Assembly (NCBI RefSeq): GCF_002933465.1
Contig: NZ_PSZE01000013.1
Coordinates: 101,155 to 165,154 of the forward strand
Direction: 5' to 3'
DNA from: Nocardia nova
GTDB lineage: Bacteria; Actinomycetota; Actinomycetes; Mycobacteriales; Mycobacteriaceae
DNA length: 64,000 nt
The notes under the pieces were generated by a model that saw nothing but the letters and a program-made list of their open reading frames with translations, was not told where the DNA came from and searched no databases. The translations under genes were made by a program, and so were the position numbers. Of the stretch, positions 26,508 to 33,009 are shown piece by piece (the first letter of the stretch is position 1; every line of letters starts with the position of its first letter).

Positions 26508-27332
26508 ATGAAACTCACTACCCAGAGCGCCACCGTCACCGCGCTCCTCGCCGCGGCCGTGGTCGCGGCTACCGGCGTCGCCCACGCCGACAGCACGGCG
26601 GCCGCCACACCGCCGCCTGACCGGATGCATACCGTACTGGCGCCCGGTGTCGCGTTCGACGACAACCTCACCACCGGCGTCGCCGCTGTGCGCACGCCCC
26701 TCGGCTCCGTCGCGGTGCAACCCGGCGCACTCGGCGTTCGCGACGCCGCGGGCAACACGGTGCTGGGCACTGCGATCGACGTGCCCGTAGCGACAGCCGA
26801 CAGTGCCGATACCGACCGTCACCCCGCGTCGTCGGACGTTGCGGGCCAAGCGAATACGGCGGCTCAACCGGCGCAAGCCGCGCCGGGGGATCTCATGTCG
26901 GATATCAACCAATCCGTGGCCGCGGCGGCACCGCATATGGGTTTGGGGATGGCCGTCGGCGCCTTGGGCGGCTCCGTGATCGGCATCGCGCTCGGCTGTC
27001 CGTTCGGAATCGCCACCGGCGGAACACTGATGTCGCTGGCCAGCGCGGGGACGATGACAATTCCGGCGATTGCCGCGAGCTGCGTGGTGGGCGCGGTGGC
27101 CGTCGGCGGCCTGGGCGCCAGCCTCGGTGGCGCCGCGGTGGCCATTCCGGTCGGCATCGCGGCCGGGACACAGAAGTTCAATCAGCTCCAGGCCCAGCGA
27201 GCACGGGCTTCGGCGAACCCGGGCCCGTCGAACCCGATAGCTGAGCGCTCGCGGTGTTCCGGCTGCCCGTCCGGCGGCCGGAACACCGCGCGCATCACAC
27301 AGTCCGGTGCGCCGAGCTGCGAAACCTATTAA
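26508..27332 (+). CDS. Secreted glycine-rich (glycine-zipper-like) protein B, paralogue of A
   Basis: 274 aa. Signal peptide at 1-27 (TVTALLAAAVVAATGVAHA, cleavage before DS); AGAAGG lies six bases before the ATG. After a polar domain come two glycine-zipper hydrophobic segments (GMAVGALGGSVIGIALGCPFG and VVGAVAVGGLGASLGGAAVAIPVG). It follows protein A by 34 nt, so the pair is co-transcribed. The last 35 or so residues (from NPIAERSRC) are encoded across a strong hairpin at 27251-27289 and differ in character from the rest, so the natural stop may lie near 27240 in another frame; a frameshift or a recently extended end is possible. Confidence 0.72.
   Translation: MKLTTQSATVTALLAAAVVAATGVAHADSTAAATPPPDRMHTVLAPGVAFDDNLTTGVAAVRTPLGSVAVQPGALGVRDAAGNTVLGTAIDVPVATADSADTDRHPASSDVAGQANTAAQPAQAAPGDLMSDINQSVAAAAPHMGLGMAVGALGGSVIGIALGCPFGIATGGTLMSLASAGTMTIPAIAASCVVGAVAVGGLGASLGGAAVAIPVGIAAGTQKFNQLQAQRARASANPGPSNPIAERSRCSGCPSGGRNTARITQSGAPSCETY
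27251..27289 (+). terminator. Strong hairpin at the 3' end of the secreted protein pair
   Basis: Perfect 13-bp stem GCGGTGTTCCGGC / GCCGGAACACCGC with a 13-base loop. It lies inside the last codons of the annotated reading frame of protein B, which casts doubt on that C terminus. Confidence 0.6.
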
Positions 27333-27343
27333 ACCTAGTACGA
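27329..27343. promoter_or_regulatory. Candidate operator, shared dyad (site 6a)
   Basis: TTAAACCTAGTACGA, a weak copy of the dyad about 130 bp upstream of the GntR gene; the adjoining ACGATATATT is a possible -10 region. Confidence 0.35.
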
Positions 27344-27433
27344 TATATTCTGGCGATCAAGGAAAACCCTTCGGTCCTGCAACGGCCACGGCCGCCGGAA
27401 TGCCGGTCAGCGACACGAAGTTCGTACCAGATG

Positions 27434-27448
27434 GTTGACTTGGTCAAC
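27434..27448. promoter_or_regulatory. Best copy of the shared dyad (site 6b), upstream of the GntR regulator
   Basis: GTTGACTTGGTCAAC: half-sites GTTGAC and GTCAAC are exact reverse complements around TTG. It ends 26 bp before the GTG of the GntR/FadR-type regulator, the position expected for autoregulation. Confidence 0.6.
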
Positions 27449-27474
27449 GAAGACGATCTACCGGGAGGAATTAC

Positions 27475-28269
27475 GTGGCTGACAGGGCCTTAGCACCGAT
27501 CTTCGACTCGCGCGGCACGGCGGCGCGCCCGATCCGGACGCCCAAGACCGCCCAGCTCGTCGCGCGCAACCTCCGCCGCATGATCATCGACGGCGAGCTG
27601 AAGGACGGCGACCACCTCCCGCACGAGGCCGAGCTGATGGAACACTATTCCGTCAGCCGCCCGACGCTGCGCGAGGCGGTCCGCGTCCTGGAGTCCGAGC
27701 GCCTGGTCGAGGTTCGCCGCGGATCCCGCAGCGGCGCCCGCGTTTGTGTCCCGGGGCCCGAGATCGTCGCGCGACCGGCCTCGCTGCTGCTCGAACTGTC
27801 CGGCGCGACAGTCGCGGACGTCTTCGTGGCCCGTGAGGCCATCGAACCCGACGCCGCCCGCATTCTCGCGACCGACGGCACCGAAGACGACTTCGACGAA
27901 CTCGAGCGCATCGTCGATGAAGAAATTCCGGCGGCCTTTGCCTCCGACAACCTGGCCGCCGGCACCTCCGCGTTCCACCTGCGGATCGTGCAGCTATCGG
28001 GCAACGCGACGCTGGCCATCATCGCCGGCATGCTGCACGAGATCACCGAGCGCCACACTGGCGCGGTGCTGCTCGAGACCCGCGCGGACAAGGAACGCTA
28101 CGAATCCTCCTACAAGCTCGAGATCCGATCCTGCCGACGGCTGATCAAACTGCTGCGCGCCCGCGACGCCGACGGCGCCTTCGCCCACTGGCAGAAACAC
28201 ATGGTCAACGCCCGGCTCTCCCTGCTCGAGGGCCGCGAGAACGTTCAGGTACGCGATATCCTCGACTGA
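27475..28269 (+). CDS. GntR-family regulator with FCD-type effector domain (FadR subfamily)
   Basis: 264 aa. A winged helix at about 20-90 (VARNLRRMIIDGELKDGDHL, HYSVSRPTLREAVRVLE, ERLVEVRRGSRSGARV) is followed by an all-helical FCD-like domain with VAREAIEPDAARIL and a His in STSAFHLRIVQLSGN that could bind metal in this class. GntR/FCD proteins sense acids or acyl-CoAs. The GTG start has GGGAGGA eight bases upstream. The best copy of the island dyad lies 26 bp before its start, making it the prime candidate for the regulator of that motif. No co-transcribed gene follows. Confidence 0.88.
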   Translation: MADRALAPIFDSRGTAARPIRTPKTAQLVARNLRRMIIDGELKDGDHLPHEAELMEHYSVSRPTLREAVRVLESERLVEVRRGSRSGARVCVPGPEIVARPASLLLELSGATVADVFVAREAIEPDAARILATDGTEDDFDELERIVDEEIPAAFASDNLAAGTSAFHLRIVQLSGNATLAIIAGMLHEITERHTGAVLLETRADKERYESSYKLEIRSCRRLIKLLRARDADGAFAHWQKHMVNARLSLLEGRENVQVRDILD

Positions 28270-28365
28270 CTCGCCCGGGCAGGCAAAGCGGTCCCGGATC
28301 CGTTGCGGTAGAGCCGTATTCGGTTCGTGGTGATCAGCTTCTGATCATCGGCACATGGAAAAACC

Positions 28366-28394
28366 CGCCGGGGTGGACGTGACACGCCCCGGCG
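28366..28394 (-). terminator. Intrinsic terminator of the MaoC-type gene
   Basis: Stem CGCCGGGG / CCCCGGCG; read on the minus strand it is followed by GGGTTTTTCC, a proper U-tract. It lies 53 bp beyond the stop at 28447. Confidence 0.7.
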
Positions 28395-28446
28395 AGTTCG
28401 TTCGTGCTCCAGCGCGGTGACGAGCTGGATTCGGTTGGCAGAGTTG

Positions 28447-29727
28447 TCAGTCGGCGGAGCCGCGGGCCGCGGCGCGCAGCTCGCCGTGGCGCGCGAGCAT
28501 CTGCGCGGCGACGGCCTCGAGTTCCTTGGGCGCGGACGGCAGAGTGACCAGGCCGCCCTCGCGGCTGGGCAGCGCGATGGTCGCGGTCGCCGGGCAGGTG
28601 ACCTCGCCGCGCTGGCTGGTGCCGCGGAATTCGACGTCGACCAGGTAGCGACCGCCGTCGACACGCTTGCCGACGACTTCACCGGTGATGGTGTGAGTGT
28701 CGCCCTGGTAGTTGAACTTTCGCATCTGGCTCGACATGCTCACCAGCCACGCGTCGTCGCCCATCCAGTCGGTGAGGTAGTGCGAGAGCCAGCAGTCGCG
28801 CATCATGCCGTAGTCGTAGGCAGCGGGCAGGCTGATCGAGCGGGCGTAGTCGCTGTCCCAGTGAATGCGCTGCGCGACATCGGGAATGCCCTGCTCGTTC
28901 GGGATGTAGAACGGCGCGATGCGCTTCCGGTTCAGATAGGTCAGGCGGCCGGTCGAGGGGGTGTAGGGCGCGAATCCGTAACCACCGGAATGGAAGACGA
29001 CCATATCCGTGGTGGTCAGTGGCCCCTTGGCCATGGTGCCGAGGCTCTCACCCATCGAAACATCCTCGTAGAAGCGGGTATTCGCGCCCCGGCGCTGCTC
29101 GGCGGCATAGATCTCGTCGATCTTCGCGATGTCCTCGGGAGTGTAGGACGCCGGTTCGATGCCCTGATACTTGTTGCGCTTCTTCGACTCGTGTCGCTCG
29201 ATGTGGATGGTGATGACCTTCTGTACCTGCACGACCTCGGCGCGCTGGTTCATCTGCACATGCGAGCGGGTAACGATCAGGGACCGGCCGGCGAACTCGG
29301 ACTCCTTGAGTTCCACGTCGCTGAACCCCTGGAACGAGTACAGGGTGTCGCCGTCGTACACCGGGCGGTACCAGTCGGTGGTTGTTCCCGAGACGAAGAC
29401 GTGAATACCACGGAAAGAGGGGCGGCGCTGCTCTTTCGGAATCGGATCCGCCCGCAGATCCCGGGTCAGGGCGATGTTGATCATCGGCGGCGCGATCTGC
29501 CCGCCCCATCGGGTGTCCAGGCCGTACTCCTCGTCGACGAACAGCGGATTGTCGTCGCCGTAGCTGCGCGCGAAGTTGCGCATGACATCGGGCGTAGCGC
29601 GGGTGAACTGCTCACGCTGGGTCACCGCGTGGTAGATGCCGACCAGGTCGTGTGCGCGCTGAATGTCCTCATCGCGGAAGGTGTACACCTGCGGCGCTTC
29701 CTTCTGCTTCTCTTCCGCGGTCGTCAT
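28447..29727 (-). CDS. MaoC/FAS1-like double-hotdog acyl-CoA dehydratase/hydratase family protein
   Basis: 426 aa with two hotdog domains. The N-terminal half has an FAS1-type MaoC dehydratase domain (FARSYGDDNPLFVDEEYG near 55-75, where Asp/His pairs normally sit) and the C-terminal half a second one (DMVVFHSGGYG, then HWDSDYARSISLPAAYDYG). Such proteins hydrate enoyl-CoAs, often bulky or branched ones. The start at ATG 29727 has GGAGG eight bases upstream; the codon five residues before it lacks one. A single-gene transcript, with the dyad at 29826 about 100 bp upstream and an intrinsic terminator downstream. Exact substrate unknown. Confidence 0.85.
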   Translation of the reverse strand: MTTAEEKQKEAPQVYTFRDEDIQRAHDLVGIYHAVTQREQFTRATPDVMRNFARSYGDDNPLFVDEEYGLDTRWGGQIAPPMINIALTRDLRADPIPKEQRRPSFRGIHVFVSGTTTDWYRPVYDGDTLYSFQGFSDVELKESEFAGRSLIVTRSHVQMNQRAEVVQVQKVITIHIERHESKKRNKYQGIEPASYTPEDIAKIDEIYAAEQRRGANTRFYEDVSMGESLGTMAKGPLTTTDMVVFHSGGYGFAPYTPSTGRLTYLNRKRIAPFYIPNEQGIPDVAQRIHWDSDYARSISLPAAYDYGMMRDCWLSHYLTDWMGDDAWLVSMSSQMRKFNYQGDTHTITGEVVGKRVDGGRYLVDVEFRGTSQRGEVTCPATATIALPSREGGLVTLPSAPKELEAVAAQMLARHGELRAAARGSAD

Positions 29728-29825
29728 CGATACTACCTCCATGGTCGTGAGCTGATGTGGGCCCGCGCTGCGATTCGGCGGCCGAGCCTCGTACCCGAGG
29801 GGCGCACTCTCACCTTACATAGAAA

Positions 29826-29840
29826 GTAAACTAAGTAAAA
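29826..29840. promoter_or_regulatory. Candidate operator, shared dyad (site 7a)
   Basis: GTAAACTAAGTAAAA in the promoter region of the MaoC-type gene. Confidence 0.4.
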
Positions 29841-29878
29841 GAGGTTGGCGACAAACTTCGGCCGAGATAGCTATCTAA

Positions 29879-29893
29879 GTTAGCTAGGTTGAC
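29879..29893. promoter_or_regulatory. Candidate operator, shared dyad (site 7b)
   Basis: GTTAGCTAGGTTGAC, a good copy 39 bp from site 7a; its first half-site equals that at 15816. Confidence 0.5.
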
Positions 29894-30142
29894 CGCCGCA
29901 TTGACCTCCCGCCCGACACTGCGCTGCGCCCCGTTCACGAAAGGATGCGAACGGCCGCGCCCGGCAAGAACTTTCACCGCAACCTGTGCTCGCTCGGGCG
30001 ACTCGTAACCCTGAGCGCCGCAGGCGATCGCGACGGCGCCCAGCATTGTTGGACCGAGCATATGCGCGGCACGAGTAAGGGACTGTTCCGGCGAGACCAC
30101 CGTGCGAACCTGTTCACCTGAGGCCACCGCGATTGCCCCAAT

Positions 30143-30180
30143 ACGACTGTGCCCTTCCGAATTCGGAAGGGCACAGTCGT
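30143..30180. terminator. Perfect 38-bp palindrome downstream of FadD, probable terminator
   Basis: 19-bp arms ACGACTGTGCCCTTCCGAA and TTCGGAAGGGCACAGTCGT are exact reverse complements with no spacer. It lies 17 bp beyond the FadD stop on the minus strand. It can form a long hairpin in RNA, though there is no U-tract. Confidence 0.65.
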
Positions 30181-30196
30181 CGAGGCGAGGTGCTGA

Positions 30197-31693
30197 TCAG
30201 ACCGCGACGTCGTCGGCGACGATCCGATCGAGCACGTGGCGGCGGACCAGTTTTCCGGTCTCCGTGCGTGGCAGCTCGTCCCAGTAGACGATCCGCTCCG
30301 GTGTTTTGCTGCCGCGCAAAACGTTTCGCACGTGGGCACGCAGCTCTTCGGGATCCAGGATCATGCCCGGACGTACCACGACCGCCGCCTCGATCCGCTG
30401 GCCCCATTCCTCGTCCGGCACACCGACGACGGCGGTGTCGAGTACCGCCGGATGGCGCAGGATGACGTCCTCGATCTCCGCCGGCGCAATATTCTCGGCG
30501 CCGCGAATAATCGTGTCGTCCATCCGGCCGCCGATGTAGAGGTAGCCGTCCTCGTCGACGAACCCCTGGTCGCGAGTGTTGAAGAAGCCGCGGTCGTCGA
30601 CCGCGCGGCCGATACCCGCATACTCGGCGGACACCTGCTCACCGCGCACACAGATGCTGCCGGCGACGCCTGGCCCCACCACCGCGTCGTTCACGTCCCG
30701 GATCTCGAGCTCGATGCCCGGAACCACCCGTCCGACCGACCCCAGACGCGCCCGCACGGCCGGCTCCTCGCTCGCGAGCGCGGCCCGGTGGTCCTCGGGG
30801 CCGAGCACCGCGACGGTGGAACTGGTCTCGGTGAGACCGTAGGCGTTGACGAAACCGACCTCCGGCCACATTCGCAGCGCCTTTTCGATGACGGAGGTGG
30901 GCATCGGAGCCCCGCCGTAGGCAAGGCTGCGCAACGAGGGCAATGTCTTGTCTTCGTCGGACTCGACGATCCGAGCGAGCATGGTGGGAACGACCAGGGC
31001 GTTGGAGATCTCCTCCTCGCGCGCGAGCTGCAACCACTGGGCGGGGGTGAACCGTTCCAGCACCAGGGTGCGCCGACCCGAGTACAGGCTGGTGATCGCA
31101 TTCGCCACGGCCGCAATGTGATACGGCGGGACACTGATCAGCGCGGCATCGGTCGGCTCGGCGGAGGCGAATTCGACCGACCCGAAAACGTAGGAGGTCA
31201 GATTCTCATGCCGCAGCAGCACCCCTTTGGGGGCCGAGGTGGTGCCGCTGGTGTAGATGACGACGGCCGGGGCCTCGCTCTCCTCGACGTCCGGCACAGC
31301 AGCGACCGGCGCGGACGTGCGGTCCAGCCACTGCGCGGGAGTAAGGACGGTCAACCCGGCTTGCTGCAGGATCGGCACTTGGGCCTCGTCAGCGATCCCG
31401 ATCGCGTGCGGATGATTCGCCAGCAGCGACTCGAGCTGCTCGGCCCCGAGCCGGTAGTTCACCGGGACCAGCGGAACCCCCGCCCGTGCCGCGGCGAACA
31501 TGGCCACCGGGAACGCCGGTCCGTTGACCGCGAGGTAGACCACCGAATCCGCACCGGATTCGCGGATGGCGGCCGCGCCCGCGGCAGACATCTCACCGAG
31601 CCGCGCGGCGGTGATGCCGCCCTCGCGGCGACCGATCACCACACGGTCGGAGAAACCGTCGATCGCCATGTCCAGCAGCATCGTCAAATTCAT
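30197..31693 (-). CDS. Acyl-CoA synthetase (FadD/ANL family)
   Basis: 498 aa. Motifs: IYTSGTTSAPKGV near residue 165, YGLTETSS, the hinge IGGRMDDTIIRGAENI and the C-terminal LPRTETGKLVRR with the catalytic Lys. It activates a free acid to its acyl-CoA. The start at ATG 31693 has TTTGGAG upstream. It follows a 102-aa unknown protein by 33 nt and ends at the 38-bp palindrome, so the operon is small protein then FadD. The divergent SDR at 32221 and fused FadE at 33010 may act on its product. Substrate unknown. Confidence 0.9.
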   Translation of the reverse strand: MNLTMLLDMAIDGFSDRVVIGRREGGITAARLGEMSAAGAAAIRESGADSVVYLAVNGPAFPVAMFAAARAGVPLVPVNYRLGAEQLESLLANHPHAIGIADEAQVPILQQAGLTVLTPAQWLDRTSAPVAAVPDVEESEAPAVVIYTSGTTSAPKGVLLRHENLTSYVFGSVEFASAEPTDAALISVPPYHIAAVANAITSLYSGRRTLVLERFTPAQWLQLAREEEISNALVVPTMLARIVESDEDKTLPSLRSLAYGGAPMPTSVIEKALRMWPEVGFVNAYGLTETSSTVAVLGPEDHRAALASEEPAVRARLGSVGRVVPGIELEIRDVNDAVVGPGVAGSICVRGEQVSAEYAGIGRAVDDRGFFNTRDQGFVDEDGYLYIGGRMDDTIIRGAENIAPAEIEDVILRHPAVLDTAVVGVPDEEWGQRIEAAVVVRPGMILDPEELRAHVRNVLRGSKTPERIVYWDELPRTETGKLVRRHVLDRIVADDVAV

Positions 31694-31726
31694 TCGAAAC
31701 TCCAAAGATCGTGATCGAGCCCGGGA

Positions 31727-32035
31727 TCAGTCCGAGGACGGCAGCGGCTTGGCCTGCTTGACCTCGAGTGGGCGGCCCGCCACCGCCAGCGAACCGTCAC
31801 CGGCCTTGGTACACAGCACCTCGAGCCCGGCCTCCTCGTCGACGTAGCGTTTGCCGAGCAGCGTGCCGGCACGATGTGCGGAGTCGATGCCGCTGCCATC
31901 GCCGACGCCCGCCCTGCCCACCACCATGTCCGCGCCACCACAGGTGAGCGCGACATCGCCAGCGGGCGCGCGCACGACGATGAGCGCGGTCGAGTCGGTG
32001 GTGCTAGCCAGCGACTGGCCTACCTTCAGAATCAC
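31727..32035 (-). CDS. Small protein of unknown function co-transcribed with FadD
   Basis: 102 aa, starting MILKVGQSLAST. It has strand-rich sequence, two Cys regions (VALTCGG and LEVLCTKAG), the segment GTLLGKRYVDEEAGLE and the C terminus KPLPSSD. No signal peptide or membrane segment. I recall similar short proteins beside acyl-CoA synthetase genes in mycobacteria and nocardiae but know no function. It is the first gene of the two-gene operon with FadD, and its promoter lies in the divergent gap with the dyad at 32112. A role as a small accessory or carrier for the synthetase is only a guess. Confidence 0.72.
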   Translation of the reverse strand: MILKVGQSLASTTDSTALIVVRAPAGDVALTCGGADMVVGRAGVGDGSGIDSAHRAGTLLGKRYVDEEAGLEVLCTKAGDGSLAVAGRPLEVKQAKPLPSSD

Positions 32036-32111
32036 GGTGCCTCCATCTGTGTCTCTTGCTGGACCGGCGCGTTACGGGTGAGTGGTTTCGATCCGTGGCC
32101 CCTGTCACATA

Positions 32112-32126
32112 GTTAAGATAGTACTA
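32112..32126. promoter_or_regulatory. Candidate operator, shared dyad (site 8)
   Basis: GTTAAGATAGTACTA in the divergent gap between the small-protein/FadD operon (minus) and the SDR/fused FadE genes (plus). Confidence 0.45.
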
Positions 32127-32220
32127 TAAGTGAGCGAAGCAAGGCATCGTCCCAACCCTCACAAAACTCTCCGCCGAGGTGCCGGCTCAGGCCCGGCGGA
32201 TCCAGCGACAGGAACCACAT

Positions 32221-32979
32221 ATGGAGACCAAGGGAAAGAACGCGGTCGTCGTCGGCGGCGCGTCCGGTATGGGCAAGGCCACCGCGCAAGCTCTGGCCGC
32301 AGCGGGCGCGAAGGTCGCGATCCTCGACCGCGAGGCCAGTGACGGCAAGAAGATCGCCGAAGAGATCGGCGGCATTTTCCATGCCATCGACATCACCGAT
32401 TTCGAGGGCGCCGAACAATCGCTCGCGGCGGCGGTAGCCGAACTGGGTGGCTTGCACATCGCGGTCAACACCGCGGGTGGTGGCACCGTGAAGAAGACCC
32501 TCGGCCGCGGCGGTCCGCACGATCTCGAAACATTTCGACAGGTCGTCGACCTGAACCTCGTCGCCACGTTCAACCTGAACCGTTTGCAGGCGGCGCATAT
32601 GAGTGCGAACGCCCCCGAGGATTCCGAGCGCGGTGTCATCGTCAACACCTCCTCCATCGCGGCGTTCGAGGGCCAAATCGGTCAGGTCGCCTACACCGCT
32701 TCGAAGGCGGGCATCGCGGGGATGGCGCTGGTCATGGCCCGCGATCTCGGTCCGCAGGGCATCCGGGTGCTCGCTATCGCACCGAGCCTGTTCGCCACCG
32801 GCGCGACCGCGGCCTTCACCGACGAGCAGGTCGCTCCGCTGGTCGAGGATGCCGCTTTCCCCAAGCGAATGGGCCGGCCGGAGGAATACGCGAAACTCGC
32901 GCTCGCCATCGTCGAGAATCAGATGCTGAACGGTCAATGCTTGCGACTGGACGCCGGCCAGCGGTTCGCGCCGCGCTGA
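32221..32979 (+). CDS. SDR of the type II 3-hydroxyacyl-CoA dehydrogenase (HSD17B10-like) group
   Basis: 252 aa. The glycine-rich VGGASGMGKATAQ loop is at 11-23, AVNTAGGG near 83 (NNAG variant), and the catalytic residues lie in NTSSIAAFEGQIGQVAYTASKAG. The long GRGGPHDLETFRQV insertion and RMGRPEEYAKLALAI near the end match the HADH-II/HSD17B10 group, which oxidises 3-hydroxyacyl-CoA to 3-ketoacyl-CoA with NAD. The ATG at 32221 has only a weak ribosome site. The fused acyl-CoA dehydrogenase starts 30 nt downstream, so the two form an operon that could run successive beta-oxidation steps. Confidence 0.87.
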   Translation: METKGKNAVVVGGASGMGKATAQALAAAGAKVAILDREASDGKKIAEEIGGIFHAIDITDFEGAEQSLAAAVAELGGLHIAVNTAGGGTVKKTLGRGGPHDLETFRQVVDLNLVATFNLNRLQAAHMSANAPEDSERGVIVNTSSIAAFEGQIGQVAYTASKAGIAGMALVMARDLGPQGIRVLAIAPSLFATGATAAFTDEQVAPLVEDAAFPKRMGRPEEYAKLALAIVENQMLNGQCLRLDAGQRFAPR

Positions 32980-33009
32980 TCCTCACCCGCAACCAGCTAG
33001 GAGATATCC

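Larger units (their letters stand above)
29728..30142. other. Gene-poor gap with two operator-like dyads and a possible transposase remnant
   Basis: Contains the promoter of the MaoC-type gene and two dyads (29826-29840, 29879-29893). A minus-strand frame at 29831-30127 encodes VNGAQRSVGREVNAAVNLANL near its end, which faintly resembles the REVNAA-NLA tail of IS200/IS605 TnpB proteins. It has no zinc-finger cysteines and no upstream part, so at best it is a relic. No intact gene seen. Confidence 0.35.

Noticed and set aside
29831..30127. Functional TnpB/IS200-IS605 transposase
   Set aside because: Only a faint REVNAAVNLA tail is present; the RuvC residues and zinc-finger cysteines are absent, so at most a relic.
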